The notes under the pieces are model-generated. The model saw only the letters and a list, made by a program, of their open reading frames with translations. It searched no databases and was not told the DNA's origin. A stretch of 64,000 nucleotides of DNA, from contig NZ_RJPK01000004.1 in NCBI RefSeq assembly GCF_003943415.1, forward strand, positions 62,001-126,000, written 5' to 3'. This document shows, piece after piece, positions 45,611 through 56,447 of this stretch. Position numbers and translations under genes: made by a program. The first letter of the stretch is position 1, and each line of letters starts with the position of its first letter. The stretch comes from Streptococcus oralis. Its GTDB lineage: Bacteria; Bacillota; Bacilli; Lactobacillales; Streptococcaceae.

Positions 45611-47152
45611 TTAAGTTAACTTGTTAAAGTCCCAGATTTGGTCCATCCAGCCTTCATAGAAGTCTGGTTCGTGACAAACCATGAGGATTGAACCCTTATA
45701 CTCTTTCAGAGCACGTTTGAGTTCATCCTTGGCATCCACATCTAGGTGGTTGGTTGGCTCGTCCAGCACTAAGACGTTATTTTCACGATTCATCAAGAGA
45801 CAGAAACGAACCTTGGCTTGTTCTCCACCTGACAAAACCTGAATTTGGCTTTCGATATGCTTGGTTGTCAGACCACAACGAGCAAGAGCAGCCCGAACTT
45901 CTGCCTGATTAAGGGCAGGAAAGGCGTTCCAGACAGCCTCTAGTGGCGTTTGACGATTACCCCCTTCTACTTCCTGCTCAAAGTAGCCAAGTTCAAGATA
46001 GTCACCACGTTCGACTTCTCCAGCGATTGGCGGAATAATTCCCAAGAGAGACTTCAAGAGGGTTGTTTTCCCGATACCATTGGCTCCAATAATAGCGACC
46101 TTTTGATTGCGTTCAAAGGTGAGGTTTAATGGTTTGGTGAGTGGACGGTCATAACCAATCTGCAAGTCCTTGGCTTGGAAGATAAAGCGCCCAGGTGTAC
46201 GAGCCGGTTTGAAATCAAAGGATGGCTTTGGCTTCTCACTTTGAAGTTCAATGATGTCCATCTTGTCCAATTTCTTTTGACGGGACATGGCCATATTACG
46301 CGTTGCGACACGCGCTTTGTTTCGAGCGACAAAGTCTTTGAGGTCTGCAATCTCTTTCTGTTGACGTTCATAGGCCGCTTCTAGCTGAGATTTCTTCATA
46401 GCATAGACTTCTTGGAACTGGTAGTAGTCACCAGAATAGCGAGTCAATTGTTGATTTTCCACATGGTAGACAATATTGATCACGTCGTTGAGGAATGGAA
46501 TATCGTGCGAAATAAGGACAAAGGCATTCTCATAGTTTTGGAGATAACGCTTGAGCCAGTCAATGTGTTCAGCATCCAAGTAGTTGGTTGGCTCGTCAAG
46601 CAACAAGATATCTGGCTTTTCAAGGAGGAGTTTAGCCAAGAGTACCTTGGTTCTTTGTCCGCCTGACAAGGCTGTTACGTCTGTATCCATACCATAGTCC
46701 ATGACACCGAGGGCGCGCGCTACTTCATCAATCTTGGCATCCAAGGTATAGAAATCTCGACTCTCCAAACGGTCTTGGAGTTCGCCAACTTCTTCCATCA
46801 GTGCATCGATATCCGCTCCGTCTTCGGCCATTTCCATATAGAGGTCATTGATACGTGCTTCTGCTTTGAAAAGCTCATCAAAGGCTGTACGGAGCACATC
46901 ACGAACAGTTTGACCTTCCTTTAGCACAGCGTGCTGGTCCAGATAGCCAGCAGTCACATACTTAGACCACTCCACCTTTCCTTCGTCAGGTAACATCTTA
47001 CCAGTCACGATACTCATAAAGGTTGATTTTCCTTCACCGTTGGCACCGACTAAACCGATGTGCTCTCCCTTGAGGAGTCGGAAAGAAACGTCTTCAAAAA
47101 TTGCACGGTCACCAAAACCGTGACTCAAATTTTTAACTTCTAAGATACTCAT
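45611..47152 (-). CDS. ABC-F family ATPase
   Basis: The 513-residue protein has two ABC domains and no membrane segment. Walker A GANGEGKST (about 36-44) and GANGIGKTT (about 352-360), signatures LSGGQRTK and LSGGEQAK, joined by a charged linker (about 245-320) that inserts toward the ribosomal P site in this class. ABC-F proteins act on ribosomes in translation or antibiotic protection; this one looks like the housekeeping YfmM/YbiT-like type. Its start overlaps the VanZ-like stop (ATGA). Confidence 0.9.
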   Translation of the reverse strand: MSILEVKNLSHGFGDRAIFEDVSFRLLKGEHIGLVGANGEGKSTFMSIVTGKMLPDEGKVEWSKYVTAGYLDQHAVLKEGQTVRDVLRTAFDELFKAEARINDLYMEMAEDGADIDALMEEVGELQDRLESRDFYTLDAKIDEVARALGVMDYGMDTDVTALSGGQRTKVLLAKLLLEKPDILLLDEPTNYLDAEHIDWLKRYLQNYENAFVLISHDIPFLNDVINIVYHVENQQLTRYSGDYYQFQEVYAMKKSQLEAAYERQQKEIADLKDFVARNKARVATRNMAMSRQKKLDKMDIIELQSEKPKPSFDFKPARTPGRFIFQAKDLQIGYDRPLTKPLNLTFERNQKVAIIGANGIGKTTLLKSLLGIIPPIAGEVERGDYLELGYFEQEVEGGNRQTPLEAVWNAFPALNQAEVRAALARCGLTTKHIESQIQVLSGGEQAKVRFCLLMNRENNVLVLDEPTNHLDVDAKDELKRALKEYKGSILMVCHEPDFYEGWMDQIWDFNKLT

Positions 47153-47631
47153 TCTAATTCCTTGTCTTTTTTATATAGTAGTTTATAGAGGACCCAAGCC
47201 AGGTAACCACCTAAAGTATTGGTCCATAAATCATCAATCTCAAATACCCGATTAAAATCAAAGAAAAAGTCTAAAACTAGTTGTGTGCACTCGATTCCCA
47301 AGCTCAGTATAAAACTGAGAAGAAGAACCCTTTTAGTTTTTCTTAGAGAGGGCAAGAGATAGAGCAGTTGGAAAATCAGAGGGAAGAGCAAGAAGATATT
47401 TAAAATGTTCTGCAAAAAGATCCAAATGACTTGGCCAAAACTAGTCACTTCCCCCAGATTCCAAAGGGAGTTTAAGGGAGTTAAAAGAAAAACCAGGCGT
47501 CCAAAAGTTTGAATACCTGGAGTTTCCACTCCTGTAGGAAGTTGAGGCTGGGGAGTAAAACAAAAACAGACAATGCATAGACTATAAACAGCCACTCCCA
47601 ATTTCAAGATTAATTCTCTTTTTTTAGTCAT
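47149..47631 (-). CDS. VanZ-like membrane protein
   Basis: The 160-residue protein has four to five hydrophobic segments and the VanZ pattern FSLGIECTQL-like (here LSLGIECTQLVLDFFF) and DDLWTNTLGGYLAW. VanZ of vancomycin elements gives some teicoplanin resistance, but most family members have no known role. It lies one base after rlmN and overlaps the ABC-F gene, so all are likely in one transcript with yutD. Confidence 0.88.
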   Translation of the reverse strand: MTKKRELILKLGVAVYSLCIVCFCFTPQPQLPTGVETPGIQTFGRLVFLLTPLNSLWNLGEVTSFGQVIWIFLQNILNIFLLFPLIFQLLYLLPSLRKTKRVLLLSFILSLGIECTQLVLDFFFDFNRVFEIDDLWTNTLGGYLAWVLYKLLYKKDKELE

Positions 47632-47632
47632 T

Positions 47633-48718
47633 TTATGGATTTACCGCTGCAACTGCCTTCTGGCGATCACGTTTCATTGTATTGGAGCGCAATTGTCCAC
47701 AAGCTGCATCAATATCTGTACCATGCTCTTGACGGACAACACAGTTAATCCCTTTTTTCTTGAGGGTATCATAGAAGGCCATCACGCGTTCTTTAGGACT
47801 ACGGCTATATTGGTCATGTTCACTAACTGGGTTATAGGGAATCAAGTTGACATAAGACAATTTCTTGATGTTCTTGAGCAATTCAGCCAACTCCAAGGCT
47901 TGTTCAACACCGTCGTTGACTTCATTGAGCATGATATATTCAAAGGTCACACGGCGATTGGTTGTTTCGATATAATACTCAATAGCTGCAAAGAGCTTTT
48001 CAATCGGAAAGGCACGGTTAATCTTCATGATGCTTGAGCGCAATTCATTATTGGGTGCGTGAAGAGACACAGCCAGATTGACCTGTACGCCTTCATTAGC
48101 AAAGTCACGAATTTTATGGGCCAAACCAGAGGTTGAAACCGTGATGTGACGAGCACCGATTGCCATCCCCTTATCATCATTGATGGTACGGACAAAATTC
48201 AAAACATTGTTGTAGTTATCAAATGGTTCACCAATTCCCATAACAACGATATGGCTGACACGTTCATCCTGACCACGTTCATCAAAGTATTTCTGAACTA
48301 GCATGATCTGCGCTACGATTTCCCCGTTATTGAGGTCACGTTGCTTCTTGATCAAGCCTGACGCACAGAAGGTACAACCAATATTACAACCGACCTGAGT
48401 GGTCACACAGACTGACAAACCGTAGTGTTGACGCATGAGTACTGTCTCAATCAACATGCCATCTGGCAACTCGAAAAGATACTTAACGGTACCGTCAGCC
48501 GACTCTTGTACGATACGTTGTTTCAATGGATTTACCACAAACTGCTCATTGAGCTTGACAATCAAATCCTTGGAAAGGTTGGTCATTTCTTCAAATGACT
48601 GGACACGTTTACGGTAGAGCCATTCCCAGATCTGATCTGCCCGGAATTTCTTTTCTCCTTGTTCTAATACCCATTCTTGCATGGTTTGACGTGTTAAACT
48701 GTAAATGGACGGTTTCAT
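47633..48718 (-). CDS. rlmN: Dual-specificity rRNA/tRNA methyltransferase RlmN
   Basis: RlmN is a radical-SAM enzyme that makes m2A2503 in 23S rRNA and m2A37 in some tRNAs. The 361-residue protein has the cluster motif C111-X3-C115-X2-C118 in [12 protein letters not shown] and [14 protein letters not shown]-terminal Cys in AACGQL is placed to be the methyl carrier. It follows yutD after 20 bases. Confidence 0.95.
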   Translation of the reverse strand: MKPSIYSLTRQTMQEWVLEQGEKKFRADQIWEWLYRKRVQSFEEMTNLSKDLIVKLNEQFVVNPLKQRIVQESADGTVKYLFELPDGMLIETVLMRQHYGLSVCVTTQVGCNIGCTFCASGLIKKQRDLNNGEIVAQIMLVQKYFDERGQDERVSHIVVMGIGEPFDNYNNVLNFVRTINDDKGMAIGARHITVSTSGLAHKIRDFANEGVQVNLAVSLHAPNNELRSSIMKINRAFPIEKLFAAIEYYIETTNRRVTFEYIMLNEVNDGVEQALELAELLKNIKKLSYVNLIPYNPVSEHDQYSRSPKERVMAFYDTLKKKGINCVVRQEHGTDIDAACGQLRSNTMKRDRQKAVAAVNP

Positions 48719-48738
48719 CTCTTCTCCTTATTCTCTAT

Positions 48739-49269
48739 CTATTTCTGACGAATGACAAAATGGCGCTGTCCCTTATCCTCTTTCTGAGACTTTTGGTCCT
48801 TGTGACGACGTCTATTTCTCTTATCCGCATTTGATTTTCTCTTGTTTTGCGAAGGTTTCTTTCCTCTTCTAGGAAGGTTTTCCTCTTCCTTTTTACGCAT
48901 TTTCTTGTCAAATGAAGCCCGCTTAGGTTCTTGGTTTTCTAAGACAAAATAAGCACAACCATAACTACAGTACTCCAAAAGATAATCTTGTAAGCGACTG
49001 ATCTTTTCAATTTTTTCCTCTGTTCGGTCATCTTTGTAAAAACCACGTAGGCGAAGCTGTTCATTGCTCCAGTCCCCCACGACATAATCAAACTTGGTCA
49101 ACACTTCTGAGAAGCGTTGATTAAAGACTGTCACATCGAAGGCATCCTTGATATTTTCAACCAAGGTAAAAGCAATTCCTTCAGTCTCAACCTTATCCCC
49201 ATTTACATGAAATTCTGGGCCAGGAAACTTGTTATAGTTGTATAATTCAGGTGCAATTTCTTTACGCAT
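48739..49269 (-). CDS. YutD family protein
   Basis: The 176-residue protein has a YutD (DUF1027) domain in the first 110 residues (FTLVENIKDAFDVTVF, then FDYVVGDWSNEQLRLRGFY and CSYGCAYFVL) and a very basic, disordered tail rich in Lys, Arg and Gln. The function is unknown; the tail suggests RNA or ribosome contact, in line with rlmN next door. AAGGAAG lies before the ATG. Confidence 0.85.
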   Translation of the reverse strand: MRKEIAPELYNYNKFPGPEFHVNGDKVETEGIAFTLVENIKDAFDVTVFNQRFSEVLTKFDYVVGDWSNEQLRLRGFYKDDRTEEKIEKISRLQDYLLEYCSYGCAYFVLENQEPKRASFDKKMRKKEEENLPRRGKKPSQNKRKSNADKRNRRRHKDQKSQKEDKGQRHFVIRQK

Positions 49270-49345
49270 AGTCTTCCTTTTCCACGATTACTTAACACTC
49301 TATTTTACCATAATTTCTAGCAGTTAGCACGTTTCTCATAAAAAT

Positions 49346-49374
49346 GAAAAAAGTCTGACGATTTTGTCAGACTT
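49346..49374 (-). terminator. Rho-independent terminator after sodA
   Basis: On the minus strand AAGTCTGAC pairs with GTCAGACTT around AAAATC, followed by TTTTT. Confidence 0.88.
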
Positions 49375-49422
49375 CTGCCTTATAAAGCAAAAAGAGAAGA
49401 TTGACTCTTCCCTCCATATTTT

Positions 49423-50028
49423 TTATTTAGCTACTGCGTAAAGCTCATCTACTTTGTTCCAGTTAATGACTGAGAAGAAAGCTTTGATGTAGTCAGGACG
49501 AACGTTGCGGTATTTCACGTAGTAAGCATGTTCCCAAACGTCCAAGCCCAAGATTGGTTTTTTACCTTCTGAGATTGGTGTGTCTTGGTTTGCTGTTGAA
49601 GTTACTTCAAGCTTCCCTTCTTTGTTGACAACCAACCATGCCCATCCAGAACCGAAGCGAGTTGTAGCTGCTGCTGTAAAGGCTGCTTGGAATTCTCCAA
49701 ATGAACCAAATGTTGCGTCGATTGCTGCTGCAAGTTCTGCTGATGGAGCTGTTTTTTCAGGAGTCATCAATTCCCAGAAAAGAGCGTGGTTCAAGTGCCC
49801 ACCACCATTGTTGATAAGTGCTTGACGGATATCAGCTGGGATAGATTCTACATCAGCAAGCAAAGCTTCAAGGTCTTCACCGATTTCAGGGTGTTTTTCA
49901 AGAGCTGCATTAGCATTGTTGACATAAGTTTGGTGGTGTTTGTCATGGTGCAAGTGCATTGTTTCTGCATCGATGTAAGGTTCCAAAGCGTCATATGCGT
50001 ATGGAAGGTCTGGTAAGATAATAGCCAT
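49423..50028 (-). CDS. sodA: Superoxide dismutase (Mn type)
   Basis: SodA removes superoxide. The 201-residue protein has the Fe/Mn family ligands: His in [12 protein letters not shown], His in [10 protein letters not shown], and the Asp/His pair in DVWEHAYY. Streptococcal SodA is normally manganese-dependent. AGAGGT precedes the ATG; a TTGAAA/TATCAT promoter (50060-50088) drives it alone. Confidence 0.96.
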   Translation of the reverse strand: MAIILPDLPYAYDALEPYIDAETMHLHHDKHHQTYVNNANAALEKHPEIGEDLEALLADVESIPADIRQALINNGGGHLNHALFWELMTPEKTAPSAELAAAIDATFGSFGEFQAAFTAAATTRFGSGWAWLVVNKEGKLEVTSTANQDTPISEGKKPILGLDVWEHAYYVKYRNVRPDYIKAFFSVINWNKVDELYAVAK

Positions 50029-50059
50029 CTGTAATACCTCTTTTTCTTTCTATATGAAA

Positions 50060-50088
50060 ATGATAACGCAAACATTCACTTTTTTCAA
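50060..50088 (-). promoter_or_regulatory. Promoter of sodA
   Basis: On the minus strand TTGAAA (50083-50088) and TATCAT (50060-50065) are spaced by 17 bases, about 31 bases before the start. Confidence 0.7.
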
Positions 50089-50097
50089 GTTTTTTGC

Positions 50098-51135
50098 TCA
50101 ATTCGCCTCTGTCGCAATCTGCAAGAGTACCTTTTCAAACAGGTACCCTTTTTCATAGACACCTGTCTTAATCTGGTAGTCTGTTTCAATCAAATAAGAA
50201 ATCGCTCGCTTGAGAAAACCCAAGGAAATCCCTCTCGAATCTCTCAATGCAAACTTGATTTGATAAGGATTAGGATTGCGCCCCAAATAAGTTCCCAGAC
50301 TGCTTGCAATCTGTGATTCCGTCTGACCGCTCTCTGATAAAATCTTCACTTGGGTAAAGGTACGAAATTGTCCTAACATGACAGCTATGAGCTTGATTTC
50401 GTCTTCCCCTTGCAAGGTCAAATCTCTAACTAAGTCACGCGCCTGGTCAATCTTTTTGCCCAAGATAAACTGAGTCAAATCAAAAATATTGTCCCGCAGA
50501 GTCTTTGGAATAGCCTCGACAATGTCCTTCTCCTCAATCATGCCGTCTGACTTATAAGACTGTAAAAAGAGGAGATTTTTCTGGATTTCGCTAAATTGAA
50601 AACCGGATTTGATAAGTAGATTTTCAAAGGATTGCCCCACAAACTGCAGACCTTGTTTTTGGCTCCATTTTTGGAAATACTGGCGGAGTTCTTGTTCCTT
50701 AGCCTCGATAGCATCAAATACTGTCGCGTCACGCTTGAGCAGTTTGACCAATCGTCTCTTGCTATCCAGTTTTCCTTCTGCAAAAATCAAAAGTTTAGTC
50801 GTCGGTGAAGGATTATCAAGGTATTCCTCAAATGACTTGAGCTCATCATCTGTTAAAAAGCGTTTCTTGGCTGTTGTGATATCGACAAAATGATCTAATA
50901 TCACGATTTTTTCATCCGCAAAGAAAGGGAGACTGACCAACTCCAACTCCAAGTCTTTATAAGCTACTTCTTTCATATCAAAGTAAGCAAAGTTTAGATC
51001 AGCTGGATCATAACCAATCTGCCTCAACACTTGACTCTTCAGAACTTCAAACTGGCCCTGGTCTGTCCCTGTAAATAGGTTCAAGCTAGATAGACTTGAT
51101 AAAGTCAACTTCTGACTGTCTTCAATGGCTAGCAT
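50098..51135 (-). CDS. holA: DNA polymerase III subunit delta
   Basis: HolA is the clamp-loader wrench that opens the beta clamp. The 345-residue protein shows the usual opening LSSLNLFTGTDQGQFEVLKSQVL-type pattern (about residues 15-37), the AAA+-like domain without a functional P-loop, and a helical C-terminal collar domain ending FEKVLLQIATEAN. It stops 10 bases before the sodA promoter region and follows pyrD by 32 bases. Confidence 0.94.
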   Translation of the reverse strand: MLAIEDSQKLTLSSLSSLNLFTGTDQGQFEVLKSQVLRQIGYDPADLNFAYFDMKEVAYKDLELELVSLPFFADEKIVILDHFVDITTAKKRFLTDDELKSFEEYLDNPSPTTKLLIFAEGKLDSKRRLVKLLKRDATVFDAIEAKEQELRQYFQKWSQKQGLQFVGQSFENLLIKSGFQFSEIQKNLLFLQSYKSDGMIEEKDIVEAIPKTLRDNIFDLTQFILGKKIDQARDLVRDLTLQGEDEIKLIAVMLGQFRTFTQVKILSESGQTESQIASSLGTYLGRNPNPYQIKFALRDSRGISLGFLKRAISYLIETDYQIKTGVYEKGYLFEKVLLQIATEAN

Positions 51136-51167
51136 CTTCTCTCCTTTCTTCTGATTTTTTATTAAAC

Positions 51168-52103
51168 TTAATCAATATAGCGCAATTTCCCACGGAAATC
51201 TTCTAGGTTCTCATAACCTTTTTCTGCCATGATTGCTTTTAGTTCATTGGTAATGCGTTCAAAAGCACCGACACCTTCTTTGTGGAGCGTCGTTCCTACT
51301 TGCACCATACTAGCACCGCAAAGGATGTGTTCAAAGGCATCACGACCCGTTAGAACACCACCCGTTCCAATGATTTGGATTTGAGGATTTAAGCGTTGAT
51401 AGAAAGCATGAACATTAGCGAGAGCAGTCGGTTTGATATACTCTCCACCAATGCCACCAAAACCATTTTTAGGACGAATCACGACCGACTCGTCTTCTAT
51501 ATAAAGGCCGTTTCCGATAGAGTTCACACAGTTAACAAACTTAAGAGGATATTTGTTGAAAATAGCTGCCGCTTGGTCAAAGTGAACGATATCAAAATAT
51601 GGTGGCAACTTGATTCCAAGAGGTTTGGTAAAGTAGGCAAATACCTCTGACAAGATACGGTCTGTTGTCTCAAAATCATAGGCAATCTGAGGCTTACCTG
51701 GAACATTAGGACAAGAGAGATTGAGCTCGGTCAGTCCTTTAAACTCACTCTCTTGAACTTTTTTCAAGATGGTATGTGTTTCTTCTGGAGACATGCCAAC
51801 TAAAGATAGGAAGAAGGTACGGTTTGGCTCTTTTTCCTGCAAGTCCAAAAGATAGTTTAGATAATAGTCTAAACCATTATTTGGCAAACCCATGGAGTTG
51901 ATGGAACCAAGTGGAACATCCTGATAACGTGGTTCAGGATTGCCCTGACGAAAGTCCAAGGTCGCAGTCTTCGTAACAAAGGTTCCTGCTGCTGAGTCTT
52001 TGACACCCTCCAACTCAGCTATTGTCATACAGGCAACACCCGCTGCATTCATCAAGCAATTGTTAAACTCAAAGCCAGCTATTTGCGTTTTTGTTGATAC
52101 CAT
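51168..52103 (-). CDS. pyrD: Dihydroorotate dehydrogenase, class 1A
   Basis: This FMN enzyme oxidises dihydroorotate to orotate in pyrimidine synthesis, using fumarate in class 1A. The 311-residue TIM barrel has the catalytic cysteine C131 in [14 protein letters not shown], the class 1 base, and no separate PyrK gene nearby. LPPYFD and [11 protein letters not shown] are also seen. The soluble class 1A form (PyrDA) is typical of lactococci and streptococci. Confidence 0.93.
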   Translation of the reverse strand: MVSTKTQIAGFEFNNCLMNAAGVACMTIAELEGVKDSAAGTFVTKTATLDFRQGNPEPRYQDVPLGSINSMGLPNNGLDYYLNYLLDLQEKEPNRTFFLSLVGMSPEETHTILKKVQESEFKGLTELNLSCPNVPGKPQIAYDFETTDRILSEVFAYFTKPLGIKLPPYFDIVHFDQAAAIFNKYPLKFVNCVNSIGNGLYIEDESVVIRPKNGFGGIGGEYIKPTALANVHAFYQRLNPQIQIIGTGGVLTGRDAFEHILCGASMVQVGTTLHKEGVGAFERITNELKAIMAEKGYENLEDFRGKLRYID

Positions 52104-52221
52104 GATTCTAATCCTCCAGATTCCTTTTATTTCTAATATTATACCATACTTTAAGATTTTCTCTTTGAGAAACTAATTTCTATATAAAATGTTCGGTTTT
52201 GTGAATTGAAAGAATTTTTAG

Positions 52222-53655
<1,434 letters not shown>

Positions 53656-53683
53656 TTAGTCAATACATCCTATCGGAGGACAA

Positions 53684-54172
53684 ATGATGAACTTACGGCC
53701 AATGGAAGTAAAAGACAATCCAGCTGTAGCACAACTCATTCGAGCTAGCCTTGAAGAATTCGGGCTTGACAAACCAGGAACTGTCTACTTTGATTCTCAT
53801 CTAGATCATTTGGCCGACTATTATCAACAGCAAGAGAGAGCAGCTTACTTTGTTCTGGAAGATGAAGATCAGCTGGTAGGCTGTGGTGGCTTTGCACCAG
53901 TGTCCGATAAGATTGCTGAATTACAAAAACTGTATGTCACTAAAAACAGTCGTGGCAAAGGTTATTCCAGCAGGTTGATAAAGCGGATATTCCAGGAAGC
54001 CCGTCTAGCTGGTTATGAACAGCTTTATCTAGAAACCTCTACTGAGCTGGTTACGGCTGTGGCCATCTATCAACACTATGGTTTTACAGCATTGCAACAA
54101 CCACTTTCTAACGCCGCCGGCCACCCAGCTATGAATATCTGGATGATAAAATCTCTCTCATCAGGTGAATAG
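53684..54172 (+). CDS. GNAT-family N-acetyltransferase
   Basis: The 162-residue protein has the GNAT fold with LRPMEVKDNPAV at the start, LVGCGGFAPVSDKIAELQKLYV in the centre, and the acetyl-CoA loop SRGKGYSSRLI (about 88-98). It ends with IYQHYGFTALQQP. It resembles the PhnO/YjgM type that may acetylate amino acids, but the substrate is unknown. ATCGGAGG lies upstream. It is 28 bases after gdhA, so probably co-transcribed, and is followed by the gdhA remnant. Confidence 0.85.
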   Translation: MMNLRPMEVKDNPAVAQLIRASLEEFGLDKPGTVYFDSHLDHLADYYQQQERAAYFVLEDEDQLVGCGGFAPVSDKIAELQKLYVTKNSRGKGYSSRLIKRIFQEARLAGYEQLYLETSTELVTAVAIYQHYGFTALQQPLSNAAGHPAMNIWMIKSLSSGE

Positions 54173-54281
54173 ATGGCAGTATACTATGGTCGACTTGAGG
54201 ACATCAGTATCAAGCTCCTCAAGACAGCTAAAACAACTTTTAAAAATGTAGCCAAGGCTATGATAGTAAAGGTATTGTTTC
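54173..54281 (+). pseudogene. Decayed copy of the gdhA 3' end
   Basis: A frame directly after the GNAT stop reads GRLEDISIKLLKTAKTT then FKNVAKAMIVK. It matches the last part of GdhA ([17 protein letters not shown] and [11 protein letters not shown]) with 18 residues between these parts deleted. Short identical DNA runs support this: 15 bases at 54224-54238 equal 53542-53556, and GGTATTGTTT is at 54271-54280 and 53644-53653. It is a remnant, not a gene. The terminator at 54301 may once have served that gdhA copy. Confidence 0.8.
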
Positions 54282-54300
54282 AGCACTATCACACTAGAAT

Positions 54301-54335
54301 AAATCCGACTGCTTATAAAAGCAGCCGGATTTTTA
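54301..54335 (+). terminator. Terminator downstream of the gdhA remnant
   Basis: AAATCCG and CTGCTT pair with AAGCAG and CGGATTT, followed by TTTT. It also overlaps the end of the convergent EXLDI gene, so it may act in both directions. Confidence 0.85.
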
Positions 54336-54701
54336 TATATCTAATTTTTCAAAAAATTTGCCTGCAGACTGCTTTTCTTTTAGCTTCTCAAGCAGCTCAT
54401 TTTCCAGAAAAGGACTTAGTTCGTCAAAATCTTGACAAACCTTAAAAACAGTCTCTCTGTCCAACTGACCATAAACTAGTTCGTAATAGTCCTTATTATG
54501 CTGCCAGTTCTGGTCATAGTTGATATCTGTCCGTTGATAGTAAACGATGTTTTGCTTCGGTGTCAGGTAAATCTTCTGTGTTAGAATGCTTTTCTGATCT
54601 TTAGATAACTTGCTACGGCTGAAAATCTTAACACCTTGAAAAATCTTACGCTCATGAATTCCTTGATCTGTCAGCTTCAATTCAATTCTTTTATAGTGCA
54701 T
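54333..54701 (-). CDS. EXLDI family protein
   Basis: The 122-residue protein ends FFEKLDI, the C-terminal motif that names the EXLDI family (TIGR04342). It starts MHYKRIELKLTDQGIHERKIF and has a mixed beta/alpha pattern with YYELVYGQLD in the centre. The function is unknown. I use the ATG at 54699-54701 with AGGAGG upstream. It lies 60 bases after the DUF2268 protease gene in the same direction, so they probably form an operon. Confidence 0.85.
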   Translation of the reverse strand: MHYKRIELKLTDQGIHERKIFQGVKIFSRSKLSKDQKSILTQKIYLTPKQNIVYYQRTDINYDQNWQHNKDYYELVYGQLDRETVFKVCQDFDELSPFLENELLEKLKEKQSAGKFFEKLDI

Positions 54702-54763
54702 ACTATCACCTCCTGAAATCACCTACATTATATCATGTTCTGGCAAATTTTCAAACAAAAGTG

Positions 54764-55666
54764 TCATTTCCAAAAGTCTTTCGTCGCCTCTAAAATCTCT
54801 TCTGTTGGTGTTACTGTGGCCTCAACAATGCTCTTGCCTGTCCTTTTCAGATAAGCTTGTATCAGATGATAGCCGTAAGCATAGCCCGCAGCATAAGGCA
54901 TACCAACTGGTATCTGACCTTGAAGCTCTGCAATTTCATCACCGTAGAGATAAGGGGCTATTTCCGCCATCCCTGTTAGCTGAAGCTGACTTGAGATGAT
55001 GGGCTTAATCTCTTCTAACTGCTCTGGACTGGTTGAAGTGACCCAGGGCCCAATGAGATCTTTGCCATAGAGCTCAGCAGCAAAAGACTCTGCCAATCCT
55101 TCACTGACTACCCAGTCTGCTAATGTTGTCTGCTGATTCCATTTGACAAATTGGAAACGGACATTGTGATTGCACTCGTGAGCCAACGCAGCCTGCACAC
55201 GTGGTAAAGTATAGTCAGTTGGTAGTAGACTAAGCATGAGGTAGCCTGGAATTCCGCCATCTCCGCTATAACCCTTATTGAGCTGTAACATAGGTTTTTC
55301 TGGATTGCCCAATAAAATAGTAAAATGGTAATCCTCAACCTCTAAGTCATAACCAGCCTGCTCAAAAAGACCGATACTCCTCTTGATGGTATCTTGACAA
55401 TTTTGCCAGAGTTGATCAGTGCTCAGAGCGTCGATAGCTGGTCTATCCTTTTCTGAGAGAGTTGAGGGTAACTGATTCATAAAACCAAGTAGGAAAAGAG
55501 CATCAAATCCTCCAGGATACTTTGCTTTCAGAGGAATGTGTTGCGTTTGGTATTTGGTTGCAAAAGGTGCTAATATTTTAGCTCGAAAGTAACCTTCTCT
55601 CTTTTCTAAAGGAAGCTCGAGCATCTCTTGGTAAACTTTATCTGAACGAATCATATTGATTTGCAT
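54764..55666 (-). CDS. DUF2268 putative zinc metalloprotease
   Basis: The 300-residue protein has a gluzincin-like zinc site: HECNH (163-167) inside AALAHECNHNVRF, and a downstream SEGLAE (188-193) that supplies the third ligand. This matches family DUF2268. No signal peptide is visible, so it should act in the cytoplasm; the substrate is unknown. Upstream, 55667-56010 is AT-rich and holds no clear gene apart from an integrase-like tail noted in the findings. Confidence 0.85.
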   Translation of the reverse strand: MQINMIRSDKVYQEMLELPLEKREGYFRAKILAPFATKYQTQHIPLKAKYPGGFDALFLLGFMNQLPSTLSEKDRPAIDALSTDQLWQNCQDTIKRSIGLFEQAGYDLEVEDYHFTILLGNPEKPMLQLNKGYSGDGGIPGYLMLSLLPTDYTLPRVQAALAHECNHNVRFQFVKWNQQTTLADWVVSEGLAESFAAELYGKDLIGPWVTSTSPEQLEEIKPIISSQLQLTGMAEIAPYLYGDEIAELQGQIPVGMPYAAGYAYGYHLIQAYLKRTGKSIVEATVTPTEEILEATKDFWK

Positions 55667-56011
55667 GGTAATCTCCTTTCTTATCTATTATTAGTATAAT
55701 CCCTTACCTAAGGTCAGAGTCAAGAAGAAAATTGAAATATCTATTAAAATTTCATTGAAATTACCTCAAACCGTTCGAAAATTACCTTCAATAAAGTTCT
55801 TTAATACTGAGATTATAATATCCGGAGTATCAATAAATTAAAAACTTACTTTTCTACTGTTCATAGGAATGATGATACCAGAAAAAAATAAATCCTGAAT
55901 GGTAAAAACTTGTATCATTTTTTATGGAAAGCCTATTATTCAAAACTTGTTTGTCTCCTAGATAAACTATATAATTAGTTCGCCCCATTTGTGCCCCATG
56001 ACAGATAAAAA

Positions 56012-56046
56012 GAAAAAACCGCTACTCCTAAGAATAGCGGTTTTAT
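56012..56046 (-). terminator. Rho-independent terminator after rplL
   Basis: On the minus strand AAACCGCTA pairs with TAGCGGTTT around a loop of about 10 bases, followed by TTTTTTC. It ends the rplJL operon. Confidence 0.85.
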
Positions 56047-56078
56047 ACGTTTTTTAAGCTACTAATGTAGTTGCTCTA

Positions 56079-56093
56079 TTATTTAAGAGTAAC
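56079..56093. other. Putative ICE attachment site (attB) at the rplL 3' end
   Basis: TTATTTAAGAGTAAC at the end of rplL matches, from memory, the 15-base att core used by ICESa2603-family integrative elements. One copy is visible in the window, so the site looks empty. Confidence 0.6.
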
Positions 56094-56447
56094 TGAAGCT
56101 CCAGCTTCTTCCAATTTAGCTTTGATTTCTTCAGCTTCTGCAGTTGGAACGCCTTCTTTGATGACACCTGGTGCACCATCAACAAGTTCTTTAGCTTCTT
56201 TAAGTCCAAGACCAGTGATTTCACGTACAACTTTGATAACGCCAACTTTTTTGTCACCAGCAGCTGTCAACTCAACGTCAAATGAGTCTTTAGCAGCACC
56301 AGCGTCAGCAGCACCAGCTGCAGCAACAGCTACAGGAGCAGCTGCAGTTACACCAAATTCTTCTTCGATAGCTTTTACAAGGTCGTTCAATTCAAGGATT
56401 GAAGCTTCTTTAATTTCAGCAATAATGTTTTCAATGTTCAATGCCAT
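56079..56447 (-). CDS. rplL: 50S ribosomal protein L7/L12
   Basis: L7/L12 forms the ribosomal stalk that recruits translation factors. The 122-residue protein has an N-terminal dimer helix, an Ala-rich hinge (about 40-52) and the C-terminal domain ending [10 protein letters not shown]. The start is ATG 56445-56447. Its last codons hold a sequence used as an attachment site by mobile elements, listed separately. It follows rplJ by 74 bases. Confidence 0.97.
   Translation of the reverse strand: MALNIENIIAEIKEASILELNDLVKAIEEEFGVTAAAPVAVAAAGAADAGAAKDSFDVELTAAGDKKVGVIKVVREITGLGLKEAKELVDGAPGVIKEGVPTAEAEEIKAKLEEAGASVTLK

Noticed and set aside
54173-54445. A 90-codon gene after the GNAT
   Set aside because: The first part is the decayed gdhA end, and the rest reads through a terminator and the antisense of the EXLDI gene.
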